A stretch of DNA of 64,000 bases from Microbispora siamensis (GTDB taxonomy: Bacteria; Actinomycetota; Actinomycetes; Streptosporangiales; Streptosporangiaceae). The stretch is from NCBI RefSeq assembly GCF_016863095.1, contig NZ_BOOF01000024.1, forward strand, positions 62,001 to 126,000. The letters run 5' to 3'. The notes beneath the pieces were generated by a model. That model ran no database searches. It was not told the origin of the DNA and saw only the letters and a program-made list of their open reading frames with translations. Of the stretch, positions 38,895 to 46,944 are shown piece after piece (position 1 is the first letter of the stretch; each line of letters starts with the position of its first letter). A program made the position numbers and the translations under genes.

Positions 38895-40481
38895 TCAGCG
38901 GGCCGCGTGGCGGGCGGTACGGACGGCCAGGGCGGCGCAGAGCAGGGCCGCGGCGAGGCCGCCCACGACGAGCGGGGACGGCCCGGCGGGCAGCCCGTCC
39001 GTACGGACCGCGCCCATGTAGTCGACGGCCGCCGTCCCGTTGACGGCGAGATACCACAGGCCGAGGTAGACGACCTGGAAGACCCGGTGCGTACGGCAGG
39101 CCACGCCGAGCGCCAGGGCGAGCGAGGGCACCAGGAGCGTGCCGCCCGCCCATGACCCCACTCCGGGCCAGTCGGCGGCGACCGCCATGCGGACGAGGGG
39201 GCCCACGCCGGTCGCGGCCGTGAGGACGACCCCGGCCGCCCACTCCGCGAGCAGCCCGCGCCAGGGCGCGGGATAGGCGCCGAGCAGTCCCTCCACGCCG
39301 TGTTCCACCCGCTGGGTGCCCATCCGGGACCAGATCAGCACCGGCCATATCCAGGCGAACGGGAGCACGGTCGCGGGTTCCGGCGTGGCGAAGGCGGCCG
39401 CCGTCACCCCGGCGGCCACGAGCCACCACCAGCGCGAGACACCCTGGAGGAGGATGCGCAGCTCACCGGAGAGAAGCCGTCCCGACGCCCGTCCCGGACG
39501 CGGCGCGCCCCCGGGGACGGTTGCAGTCCGGAAGGCCGGTCCCGTGCTCTCGGCGGTGGCGCCCCGCTCGTACGGCGCGACGGCCGGGGCGGTGAGACGA
39601 CGGGCCGGGTCGAACCGGGCGAACCAGAGGCACGGCAGCAGCGCCAGGACGAGCGCCAGCAGGAGGACGACGAGACGGCCGCCGAGGAACGCGCCGGTGA
39701 CGGAGAAGCCGTCCCACTGGAAGGTGCGCAGCGGCCTGGCGACGGAGGTCAGGCCGAGGCTGAACTCCCGGCCGTGCGCATCGACGCCCTGCGCGGCGAG
39801 GGCGGCGCGCATCGAGTCGGCGGCCCCCTGAGTAGCAGCGTGCACCCCGAGACCCCCGAGGGGCGCCTTCCGCGACTGGCCGCCGATCAGGAGGACCAGG
39901 GAGACGACGAACCAGACGACGTTTCCCACGCCGCCCCGCAGCAGCGGCACGGTCTCGAACAGCACCGCGGCCGCCGCCGTCAGCGCCAGCGGGGGCAGCG
40001 TGATCGTCGCGAAGGGCAGGAGGAGCGCCACCGGGTCCACGGCCCCGGACTCGCCGCGGGCGAGCTGCATGATCGGCGCGGCCACCGCGAGCACGCCGGC
40101 CATCGAGGCGAGCACCAGGAAGTCGCTGAGGAACTTCCCCAGCAGGTACGCCGGCGTGCGCAGTGGCGTGGCGGCGACGAGCTGGCCCACGCGGGTGCGC
40201 TCGTCCCGGCCGATCGCGTCGCGTACCAGGTAGAACCCGCCCATGGTGAGCCAGAGGGCACCGGCGAGCGCGGTCGCCGTCCCGACCCAGGCGCTGGTGT
40301 AGACGCCGCGGTAGCCCCCGACGTCCAGGATCACCCATCTGGAGTCCGCGGGCGGGACGGCCAGCCGGGCCAGGCCGACCGCCGCCAGCAGGATCAGCGC
40401 GTACGCGGGCCGCCGCACCCGCTCCCGGAAGTCGGCGACGGCGAGCGCGATCGTCGCCCGCGCCGTGACCCGTGCCGTCAT
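38895..40481 (-). CDS. ABC-2-type permease of a bacitracin/lantibiotic-like exporter
   Basis: A 528-aa polytopic protein with two sets of about six hydrophobic segments, separated by a cytosolic loop near residues 280-330 ('CLWFARFDPARRLTAPAV'). The N-terminus is a basic helix. The start ATG 40481 overlaps the stop of the ATPase (ATGA). The unbroken frame continues upstream to 43052 through the ATPase, lipoprotein and kinase genes, but that part is shadow. With ATPase, lipoprotein and the two-component pair upstream on the same strand, it looks like a cell-envelope stress-responsive exporter; the substrate is unknown. Confidence 0.85.
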   Translation of the reverse strand: MTARVTARATIALAVADFRERVRRPAYALILLAAVGLARLAVPPADSRWVILDVGGYRGVYTSAWVGTATALAGALWLTMGGFYLVRDAIGRDERTRVGQLVAATPLRTPAYLLGKFLSDFLVLASMAGVLAVAAPIMQLARGESGAVDPVALLLPFATITLPPLALTAAAAVLFETVPLLRGGVGNVVWFVVSLVLLIGGQSRKAPLGGLGVHAATQGAADSMRAALAAQGVDAHGREFSLGLTSVARPLRTFQWDGFSVTGAFLGGRLVVLLLALVLALLPCLWFARFDPARRLTAPAVAPYERGATAESTGPAFRTATVPGGAPRPGRASGRLLSGELRILLQGVSRWWWLVAAGVTAAAFATPEPATVLPFAWIWPVLIWSRMGTQRVEHGVEGLLGAYPAPWRGLLAEWAAGVVLTAATGVGPLVRMAVAADWPGVGSWAGGTLLVPSLALALGVACRTHRVFQVVYLGLWYLAVNGTAAVDYMGAVRTDGLPAGPSPLVVGGLAAALLCAALAVRTARHAAR

Positions 40482-41374
40482 CGGGCCGCCTCCCGGACGC
40501 CGCCGCCCACGACGGCGAGGTACAGGTCCTCCAGGTCGGGAGGCACCCGTACGGCGCCGGCGGCCGGCGGCGTGTCCGACAGGAGCCGCAGACGGACCCC
40601 GTCCACCGTGCGGATCACGCGGCCGGCCGGGTGGCGCTCCCGCAGGACGGCGGCCTCGGACGGATCGGCGAGCGTCTCCCAGACGTGGCCGTCGACCTCG
40701 GCGAGCAGCGCCTCGGGGGCGCCGCGCCGCAGCAGCCGTCCCCCGGCCACGACGGCGACGTCGGACGCGACGGACTCGATGTCGGACACGATGTGCGTGG
40801 ACAGCAGGACCACCCGGTCCTCCGCCAGGTCGGCGAGCATGGCGCGGAACCGCACCCGCTCTTCGGGGTCGAGCCCCGCCGTCGGCTCGTCCACGATCAG
40901 CACCCTCGGGTCGGCCAGCAGGGCCTGGGCGATGCCGACCCGGCGCAGCATGCCGCCGGAGTACTTGCCGAGGGGCGTCCGGACCGCCTCCGTGAGGTTG
41001 ACCAGTTCGAGCAGTTCGTCGACGCGCGCCCGCGTCGCACGCGCGGCCAGCCCCTTCAGGGCGGCGAGGTAGGAGAGGAACTCCCGCGCGGTCAGGTGCG
41101 GGTAGACGCCGAAGTCCTGCGGGAGGTAGCCGAGAACCCCGCGCAGCGCGCTGGGCCGGGACACCACGTCGGTCCCGTCGAACAGGACCCTGCCGCCCGT
41201 CGGCCGGGTGACCGTCGCGCAGATCCGCATCAGCGTCGACTTCCCCGCGCCGTTCGGGCCGAGCAGGCCGAGCAGCCCCGCGCCGCACCGCAGGGTGACG
41301 CCGTCGACCGCGCGCTTGCCGCCCTTGTAGGTCTTGGTGACGTCCACCAGTTCGAGGGTCGGAGTGTCGATCAT
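40478..41374 (-). CDS. ABC exporter ATPase
   Basis: A 298-aa ATPase. Walker A 'LLGPNGAGKSTLMRICATV', 'YLPQDFGVYPHLTAREFLSY', signature 'KYSGGMLRRVGIAQALL', Walker B 'VLIVDEPTAGLDPEER' and 'LLSTHIVSDIESVASDVAVV'. The phrase 'LPQDFGVYPHLTA' is typical of an actinobacterial ABC-2 group regulated by two-component systems. A ~60-residue C-terminal piece follows the ATPase core. The stop overlaps the permease start, and it lies 9 bp after the lipoprotein gene, so the three are cotranscribed. Confidence 0.92.
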   Translation of the reverse strand: MIDTPTLELVDVTKTYKGGKRAVDGVTLRCGAGLLGLLGPNGAGKSTLMRICATVTRPTGGRVLFDGTDVVSRPSALRGVLGYLPQDFGVYPHLTAREFLSYLAALKGLAARATRARVDELLELVNLTEAVRTPLGKYSGGMLRRVGIAQALLADPRVLIVDEPTAGLDPEERVRFRAMLADLAEDRVVLLSTHIVSDIESVASDVAVVAGGRLLRRGAPEALLAEVDGHVWETLADPSEAAVLRERHPAGRVIRTVDGVRLRLLSDTPPAAGAVRVPPDLEDLYLAVVGGGVREAAR

Positions 41375-41383
41375 CTCGTGACC

Positions 41384-41776
41384 TCACCGGGCCAAGCCGC
41401 GCAGATCGGTCGTGCGGCCGTCGCGCAGCACTTTGACCTCGCGGGGCACCTCGACCCTGAACCTGGCCGAGCAGTCGGCCCATCCGGAGCATCCGGCATC
41501 GAGATCGAGAGTGTTCCCTTCGAGGGTCTGGCTGGAGTGGGGGTTCGTGCCGTGCACGTCGAACCACAGGGTGACCTTGATGTCCTTCCTGTCCGTCGCG
41601 ACGAGGTCGGCCGGGGTGTCGTGCGCCCGCACGTCGAGCGTCCTGCCGCCGAACGAGAAGGTCTGGGACACCGGTGTGGCCTTCGACGCGTCTGAGCAGC
41701 CGCTCAGAACCGAGCCGCTCAGAACCGCCGCCGCGAGCGCCGTCAAGGCGCACCCCACCGTCTTGCGCGTAGTCAT
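41384..41776 (-). CDS. Small secreted lipoprotein
   Basis: A 130-aa protein with a signal peptide ending in the lipobox 'SGSVLSGCSD' (lipid Cys about residue 27). The mature part has a beta-rich look, 'FSFGGRTLDVRAHDTPADLV', and two more cysteines in 'AGCSGWADCSARF' that could form a disulfide. No known family recognised. It lies between the kinase and the ABC genes, with a perfect 18-bp palindrome upstream, and may present or sense a ligand for the exporter or kinase. Confidence 0.78.
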   Translation of the reverse strand: MTTRKTVGCALTALAAAVLSGSVLSGCSDASKATPVSQTFSFGGRTLDVRAHDTPADLVATDRKDIKVTLWFDVHGTNPHSSQTLEGNTLDLDAGCSGWADCSARFRVEVPREVKVLRDGRTTDLRGLAR

Positions 41777-41832
41777 CGGATCCTCCGGGTAAGCCGTCCC
41801 GAGCAGGATCCGCGGTGGGCGGCCGGGCCGGC

Positions 41833-41850
41833 ATCTGCCGTTCGGCAGAT
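41833..41850. promoter_or_regulatory. 18-bp palindrome upstream of the lipoprotein-ABC genes
   Basis: ATCTGCCGTTCGGCAGAT, 8-bp perfect arms around TT, in the 87 bp between the kinase stop and the lipoprotein start. It is a good candidate site for the NarL-type regulator encoded at 43116-43769. Confidence 0.6.
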
Positions 41851-41863
41851 ATCGGGGACTCGA

Positions 41864-43081
41864 TCAGCGGCGGGCGCGGCTCCTGGCGCTGTGGCTCCTG
41901 GCATTCTGCGGAACGGGGAGGACGGCGCCGACCTGCCACCCCTCCGCCTGGCGGCCGGCGTGGAGCACGCCCCCGAGCGCCCTCACCCGCTCGGCCAGGC
42001 CGATCAGGCCGGTGCCCCCGCCGTGCCGGTCGTCTCCCGCGAGGCCGGTCGAAGAGGTTCCGCCGCCGTCGTCGGTGACGGACACCCGCAGGGCCGGGCC
42101 GTCGGCCGCGCCGTCCACTGAGGCGACCGCGACCACCACGCGGGTCGCGGCGGAGGCGTGCCGCCGCACGTTGGTCAACGCCTCGAGCACGACGGCGTAC
42201 GCGGTGCTCCCGATCTCCGGCGGCACCGGGAGGGCGAGGTCGCCGGGCAGGTCGAGCCTGGCCGGGATTCCTCCGGTGGCCGAGAAGCGGCCGACCAGGT
42301 CGGGCAGGTCGGCCAGGCCGTAGACCCGGGTCGGCGGCGGCTCCTCCGCCACTCGCTCGTCCGGGTCGCGCAGCGCGCTCACCATGTGGTCCATGGACGC
42401 CAGCGCGCGCAGCCCGGCCTCCTCGACGCGTACGGCGAGCTCGCGCGCCTGATGCGGATCGAGGTCGCCGAGCTGGGCCGCCTGGGCCTCCAGGACGATC
42501 CCGGTGACCTCGTGGGCGACGAAGTCGTGCAGGTCGCGAGCCGTGTCCAGACGCTGGGCCCGCCGCGCGTCCGCGACCGCCCGGACCCGCCGGTCGTCCA
42601 GCGACCTCAGGTACAGCGCGACGGCGGCCACGGTGACCACCGCGAAGAACGACAGAAGGCAGGCGATGACCGACGCCTCCGCCGTCGGGCGGGGCATGCG
42701 CAGCGTCAGCCGCAGCGGCAGCGCGACGGCCGTCGCGATCCCGAGCGCCGTCCCGATGACCGCCGCCTGCCGTCCCGGCAGCCGCCGTACGACCCGTCCG
42801 AACAGGAGCAGCAGTGCGCCCATCTCGACGGGCAGCCACAGCCCGGCGAACTGGTGCCGCCCCTGGTAGACGAACGTGACCGCGTAGGAGACCAGCGCGA
42901 CGACGCTCGCCGCCGTGGCGAGGCCGATCCGCCGGTGCGGCCGGCGCGTCAGCGCGACGGCGACGGCCAGGGTGGCGGACAGGGCGACGACGAGCGCGTG
43001 CGGGGGAGCGAGGATCGCCGGCGCCGGCACCATCGCCACGACCACGACGCACAGGAAGGCGCGGACCCGGGACCTCGTCAT
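41864..43081 (-). CDS. Sensor histidine kinase (HisKA_3 type)
   Basis: A 405-aa kinase with about five N-terminal membrane helices (residues 5-150) and almost no extracellular domain, as in intramembrane-sensing kinases. The phosphorylated His is in 'DTARDLHDFVAHEVTGIV'. The ATP-binding domain has 'AVVLEALTNVRRHASAA' (N box), 'VSVTDDGGGTSS' (G1) and 'GTGLIGLAERVRALGG' (G2). It pairs with the response regulator 34 bp upstream on the same strand. Trigger likely in the membrane, e.g. an envelope-active compound exported by the adjacent ABC system; inferred. Confidence 0.92.
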   Translation of the reverse strand: MTRSRVRAFLCVVVVAMVPAPAILAPPHALVVALSATLAVAVALTRRPHRRIGLATAASVVALVSYAVTFVYQGRHQFAGLWLPVEMGALLLLFGRVVRRLPGRQAAVIGTALGIATAVALPLRLTLRMPRPTAEASVIACLLSFFAVVTVAAVALYLRSLDDRRVRAVADARRAQRLDTARDLHDFVAHEVTGIVLEAQAAQLGDLDPHQARELAVRVEEAGLRALASMDHMVSALRDPDERVAEEPPPTRVYGLADLPDLVGRFSATGGIPARLDLPGDLALPVPPEIGSTAYAVVLEALTNVRRHASAATRVVVAVASVDGAADGPALRVSVTDDGGGTSSTGLAGDDRHGGGTGLIGLAERVRALGGVLHAGRQAEGWQVGAVLPVPQNARSHSARSRARR

Positions 43082-43115
43082 GCCACCGAGGGTACGCAGC
43101 AGGCGGGACGGACCG

Positions 43116-43769
43116 TCACCGTCCGCCGGCGTACCCCAGCTCCCAGGCGCGTACGGCGATGCCGACCCGGTTGCGCACGCCGAGCTTGCGCTGGATGCTC
43201 GCGACGTGGGTCTTGACCGTGCCCGGTGAGATGAACAGCTCGGCGGCGATGTCGGCGTTGGTCTTCCCCTCGGCCACCTGGCCGGCGATCTCGATCTCGC
43301 GTTCGGTCAGCGGCTCGGACGGCGGCGTGTGCCGGGGACCGTCGCCCGTTACGTGCCTGAGCAGCCGCACCGTGACCGAGGGGCTGATCAGGGTGTCGCC
43401 CGCCACGGCGGCCCGGACCGCCTCGACCAGGAGCGCGGGGCCCGAGCGCTTGACCAGGAACCCGGACGCGCCGTGCCGCAGCGCCGGGTAGACGTACTCG
43501 TCCAGGTCGAAGGTCGTCACGACCACGACTCTCGTCGGGACCGCGGCGCCGGGGCCGGCGAGGGCCCGGGTCACCTCGAGCCCGTCCATCCGGGGCATGC
43601 GGATGTCGACGAGCGCCACGTCCGGCTGGAAGCGCCGCGCCATCTCCACCGCGGCCACTCCGTCGGCGGCCTCGCAGACGACCTGGATGTCCGGCTGGCT
43701 CTCCAGGATGCGGCGCAGGCCCCGCCGCACCATCTCCTGGTCGTCGGCGATCAGGACGCGAATGGTCAC
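43116..43769 (-). CDS. NarL/LuxR-type response regulator
   Basis: A 217-aa protein. The receiver domain has 'VLIADDQEMVRRGL' (acid pocket), phosphorylation Asp in 'VALVDIRMPRMDGLE', Thr in 'VVVVTTFDLDEY' and Lys in 'ASGFLVKRSG'. The C-terminal LuxR helix-turn-helix is 'LTEREIEIAGQVAEGKTNAD' then 'LFISPGTVKTHVASIQRKLG'. All phosphorylation residues are present. The start is GTG 43769. It is first of an operon with kinase, lipoprotein, ATPase and permease, and a likely binder of the 41833-41850 palindrome. Confidence 0.93.
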   Translation of the reverse strand: MTIRVLIADDQEMVRRGLRRILESQPDIQVVCEAADGVAAVEMARRFQPDVALVDIRMPRMDGLEVTRALAGPGAAVPTRVVVVTTFDLDEYVYPALRHGASGFLVKRSGPALLVEAVRAAVAGDTLISPSVTVRLLRHVTGDGPRHTPPSEPLTEREIEIAGQVAEGKTNADIAAELFISPGTVKTHVASIQRKLGVRNRVGIAVRAWELGYAGGR

Positions 43770-43812
43770 CCGCCGATTCTTCCAGCCCCGCCGGGAGCGG
43801 ACCGCGGCGGCG

Positions 43813-44562
43813 TCACGCCCGTCCCGGCTCCTCGAACGCCATCGACACGTGCTCGGCGGTGGCCGTCATAAGGGCCCGCCGGGGCAGGCCGAGCTCGCTC
43901 AGCTCCTTGGCGATCGGGTGGTTGCCCAGGCGGATGAGCGCGCCGCCCGGCCGCCAGCGGATCCCCCGGGCGCGGACCGTCCAGGGGATGCGGCGGGTTA
44001 CCCCGTCCAGGTGCGCATAGGCGTCCGGCACGGGCAGCGCCTCGCCGAGCAGCGGCGCGGGCGTCGCCGGGATGCCGGGCCTGATCAGCAGGTCGACGAC
44101 CATCCGGCCGTCCCTGCGCAGCAGGCACCGCTTGTACGGCGAGCCGAGCCGCAGATCCACGTCGGCCAGCTCCTTCGGGAAGCCCCAGATGGTCCGCCCG
44201 GCCTCCAGCGTGAACGTCTGGTCGACCGGCAGCCAGTGGACGAAGGCGCCCGACCCCGCCCCCCGCAGGTCCTTCAGCCCGGCCAGCGGCCCGCGCCTCG
44301 GCGGTGGGCCCGCGTCGGCCGGCCGTACGAGGAAGGTGACGCCGAACTCGTTGTAGGAGCCCAGGTCGGAATCGTGATAACGGACGAACACCAGCGAGCA
44401 CAGGGCCTTGCCCGGCAGGACCTCGGTGACGTCCATCCGGGAGTACGCGAGGACCGCGCGGGCGGCGTCCGCCCGCACCAGGTAGGCGGCGAGGCAGACC
44501 GACGCGTCGCGGACCTCCACCGGCGTCTCGACCCTGCGACCCTGGACGACATGGCTTGCCAT
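43813..44562 (-). CDS. Acetoacetate-decarboxylase-fold protein
   Basis: A 249-aa protein with the beta-rich acetoacetate decarboxylase fold. It has 'CLAAYLVRADAARAVLA', 'YNEFGVTFLVRP' and 'IWGFPKELADVDL', where the G-F-P-K-E Lys corresponds to the Schiff-base lysine of the family. Many actinobacterial members have no known reaction and may not be decarboxylases. The start ATG 44562 is set by GGAAAC close upstream; a frame to 44724 would overlap the divergent promoter. It is divergent from the YCII/ECF42 pair. Confidence 0.8.
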   Translation of the reverse strand: MASHVVQGRRVETPVEVRDASVCLAAYLVRADAARAVLAYSRMDVTEVLPGKALCSLVFVRYHDSDLGSYNEFGVTFLVRPADAGPPPRRGPLAGLKDLRGAGSGAFVHWLPVDQTFTLEAGRTIWGFPKELADVDLRLGSPYKRCLLRRDGRMVVDLLIRPGIPATPAPLLGEALPVPDAYAHLDGVTRRIPWTVRARGIRWRPGGALIRLGNHPIAKELSELGLPRRALMTATAEHVSMAFEEPGRA

Positions 44563-44640
44563 GTTTCCAGTACAGCAAAGCCCGGCGGCCGGGCGACAGC
44601 CGTACGGCGGCAAGGTTGTCCCAGTCCTGTTTCCGGCGGG

Positions 44641-44667
44641 TGTCGATATCCGGGGCGGCCGTTCGTG
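44641..44667 (+). promoter_or_regulatory. Candidate ECF42-type promoter for the YCII-sigma pair
   Basis: TGTCGA (44641-44646), 17 bp, then CGTG (44664-44667). TGTCGA is the -35 element I recall for ECF42 sigma factors, so the sigma factor at 45075 probably drives its own operon. The ribosome site GAGGAGG for ATG 44723 follows about 40 bp later. Confidence 0.5.
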
Positions 44668-44722
44668 TAGAGGGTGAACGGGCCCGCGCCGGGCGGGCCC
44701 CGCCGAGGAGGTGTACGAGACC

Positions 44723-45091
44723 ATGAGGCACTATCTGCTCAGCATCCAGCAGCCCGACGGCGGGACGCCCCCGCCGGAGGTCCTGGAGCCGATCATGCGC
44801 GACCTGGCGGTCCTCAACGAGGAACTGCGCGCCGCGGGGGCGTGGGTCTTCTCCGGCGGCCTGCACGATCCGGGCACGTCGACGGTGGTGCGGGTGCGCG
44901 ACGGCGAGGAACTCGTCACCGACGGTCCGTACACGGAGGGCAAGGAGCACGTCGGCGGGCTGACGATCATCAAGGCGCCGGACCTCGACGCGGCGCTGGA
45001 GTGGGGCCGCAGGCTCGCCCGCGCGACCACGCTCCCGGTGGAGGTACGCCCCTTCGCGGGCGTCGTGGAGGGCGATGACCACCGGAAGTAG
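44723..45091 (+). CDS. YCII-related (DGPF-type) protein
   Basis: A 122-aa protein. '[14 protein letters not shown]' opens a ferredoxin-like fold, and '[20 protein letters not shown]' is the hallmark segment (the D-G-P-x motif). Such proteins sit beside ECF sigma factors of group 42 and are thought to influence them or share their regulon; biochemical role unknown. Start ATG 44723 rather than the weaker GTG 44711. It overlaps the sigma factor start by 17 bp. Confidence 0.9.
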   Translation: MRHYLLSIQQPDGGTPPPEVLEPIMRDLAVLNEELRAAGAWVFSGGLHDPGTSTVVRVRDGEELVTDGPYTEGKEHVGGLTIIKAPDLDAALEWGRRLARATTLPVEVRPFAGVVEGDDHRK

Positions 45092-46322
45092 GGCCCCCGA
45101 CGTCGAGCGGGTGTTCCGCGAGGAGTACGGCCGGGCCGTCGCGGTCCTGGTCCGCCACTTCGGCGACATCGACGTCGCCGAGGAGGCGGTCCAGGACGCG
45201 TTCGCCGAGGCGGTGCGGCGCTGGCCGCGCGACGGGACGCCGCCCAGCCCGGCCGGCTGGATCATCACGACCGCCCGCAACCGGATGATCGACCGCCACC
45301 GGCGGGAGTCCCTGCGTGCGGACAGGCACGCGCGGGCGGTCCTGATGCACAGCGCCGACGACGAACCTGTCGAAGACGAACAGGCCGAGGAGGGGCCCGT
45401 GCACGACGACCGGCTCCGCCTGATCTTCACCTGCTGCCATCCCGCGCTCGCCCCGGCCGCCCGGGTCGCGCTGACGCTGCGCCTGCTCGGCGGCCTCACC
45501 ACGGCCGAGATCGCGCGGGCGTTCCTGGTCCCCGAGCCGACCATGGCCCAGCGGCTGGTGCGGGCCAAGGCCAAGATCCGCGACGCGGGGATCCCGTACC
45601 GCGTCCCACGGGAGGCCGACCTGCCGGACCGCCTCAGGGCCGTGCTCGCCGTCGTCTACCTGATCTTCAACGAGGGGCACACGGCGAGCGCGGGCGACCG
45701 GCTGGCCCGCGAGGACCTGTGCGCGGAGGCCATCAGGCTCGGCCGCCTGCTGGCCGCGCTGATGCCGGACGAGCCGGAGGTCATGGGGCTGCTCGCGCTC
45801 ATGCTGCTCGTCCACGCGCGGCGCGACGCCCGCACCACCCCGGCCGGTGACCTCGTGCCGCTGCCGGAGCAGGACCGCGGCCGGTGGGACCGCGGGCTCG
45901 TCGCCGAGGGCCAGGACATCGTGCGGGCGTGCCTGCGCCGCGACCGGCCGGGGCCGTACCAGATCCAGGCGGCGATCAACGCCGTCCACGCCGACGCGCC
46001 GATCGCCGCCGCCACGGACTGGCGGCAGATCCTGAGCCTGTACGACCACCTGCTCGCCCTCGCTCCGAGCCCGGTCGTCGCGCTCAACCGGGCCGTCGCG
46101 GTGGCCGAGGTGGACGGGCCGGAGGCCGCGCTCGCCCTCGTGGACGGTCTCGACCTGGACGGCTACCACGTGTTCCACGCCGTCAGGGCCGACCTGCTGC
46201 GGCGGCTCGGCCGGGCCGGGGAGGCCGCACGGGCGTACGAGGCGGCGATCGCCCGCACCCGCAACGCGACCGAGCGGGCCTTCCTCGACCGGCGCCTGCG
46301 TCAGGTCCGGGAGTTGAGGTAG
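45075..46322 (+). CDS. ECF sigma factor, group 42, with C-terminal extension
   Basis: A 415-aa sigma factor. Region 2 '[20 protein letters not shown]' and '[18 protein letters not shown]'. Region 4 '[20 protein letters not shown]' then '[12 protein letters not shown]'. The ~220-residue C-terminal tail is TPR-like: '[15 protein letters not shown]', '[10 protein letters not shown]', '[20 protein letters not shown]'. This tail defines group 42, which lacks a classic anti-sigma factor; the tail is needed for activity. GGAGGGCG directly before ATG 45075. It probably directs transcription from TGTCGA-type promoters including its own operon (44641). Its last 22 bp overlap the convergent response regulator. 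Confidence 0.93.
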   Translation: MTTGSRAPDVERVFREEYGRAVAVLVRHFGDIDVAEEAVQDAFAEAVRRWPRDGTPPSPAGWIITTARNRMIDRHRRESLRADRHARAVLMHSADDEPVEDEQAEEGPVHDDRLRLIFTCCHPALAPAARVALTLRLLGGLTTAEIARAFLVPEPTMAQRLVRAKAKIRDAGIPYRVPREADLPDRLRAVLAVVYLIFNEGHTASAGDRLAREDLCAEAIRLGRLLAALMPDEPEVMGLLALMLLVHARRDARTTPAGDLVPLPEQDRGRWDRGLVAEGQDIVRACLRRDRPGPYQIQAAINAVHADAPIAAATDWRQILSLYDHLLALAPSPVVALNRAVAVAEVDGPEAALALVDGLDLDGYHVFHAVRADLLRRLGRAGEAARAYEAAIARTRNATERAFLDRRLRQVRELR

Positions 46323-46944
46323 AGCAGGACGGCCAGCACGCGGCGGTGGTCCTCCTCCGAGCCGGGCAGGCCGAGCTTGGCGAGGATCGAGCGACGTGGG
46401 TCTCCACCGTCCGGTCGGTCAGGTACAGCCGCCGGGCGATGCCGACGTTCGTACGGCCCTCGGCCATCAGCGCCAGCACCTCCCGCTCCCGGGCGCTGAG
46501 CGACGCGAGCGGGTCGGCGGCCCGGCGTACGCCGATGAGACGCGAGACGACCTCGGGGTCGAGCGCGGAGCCGCCCGCCGCCACCCGGCGCAGCGTGTCG
46601 AGGAAGTCGTCCACGTCGAAGACCCGGTCCTTGAGCAGGTAGCCGAACCCGCCGCGGGACACCAGGTCGACCGAGTGCCGGGTCTCGACGTGCTGGGAGA
46701 GCAGGACGATGCCGAGGCCGGGGTGGGCGTCGCGGATCCGCCGGGCCGCCCGCGCGCCGTCGTCGGTGTGGTCGGGCGGCATCCGGATGTCCGCGATGAC
46801 CAGGTCGGGATCGGCGGCGTCCACGGCGGCGACCAGCCCGGGGGCGTCCTGGGCCTTGGCCACGACCTCGTGCCCGGCGTCGGCGAGCAGCCGGGCCAGC
46901 CCCTCCCTGAACAGGGCGGAGTCCTCACCGATCACGACGCGCAC
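46301..46944 (-). pseudogene. NarL-type response regulator broken by a one-base frameshift
   Basis: The receiver ('VIGEDSALFREGLARLLADA', Asp in 'LVIADIRMPP', 'VVLLSQHVETRHSV'-type switch, Lys in 'FGYLLKDRV') and most of the LuxR domain ('LSAREREVLALMAEGRTNVG', 'LYLTDRTVETHV') are in one frame. Right after 'ETHV' (46398-46393) a base is missing, and the expected continuation 'RSILAKLGLPGSEEDHRRVL' lies in the next frame, ending at TGA 46303-46301. One inserted base would give about 214 aa, the normal length. It is either a real recent mutation in the DNA-recognition helix region or a sequencing error. GTG 46944 overlaps the kinase's end. Confidence 0.85.

Noticed and set aside
35798-39043. 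1081-codon plus-strand ORF opposite the BTAD regulator
   Set aside because: Antisense shadow; composition typical of a reverse-strand frame in GC-rich DNA.
38895-43052. 1385-codon uninterrupted minus-strand frame
   Set aside because: Only the first 1587 bases (38895-40481) code, for the ABC permease. The rest is a GC-rich shadow of the ATPase, lipoprotein and kinase genes, which are clear in other frames.
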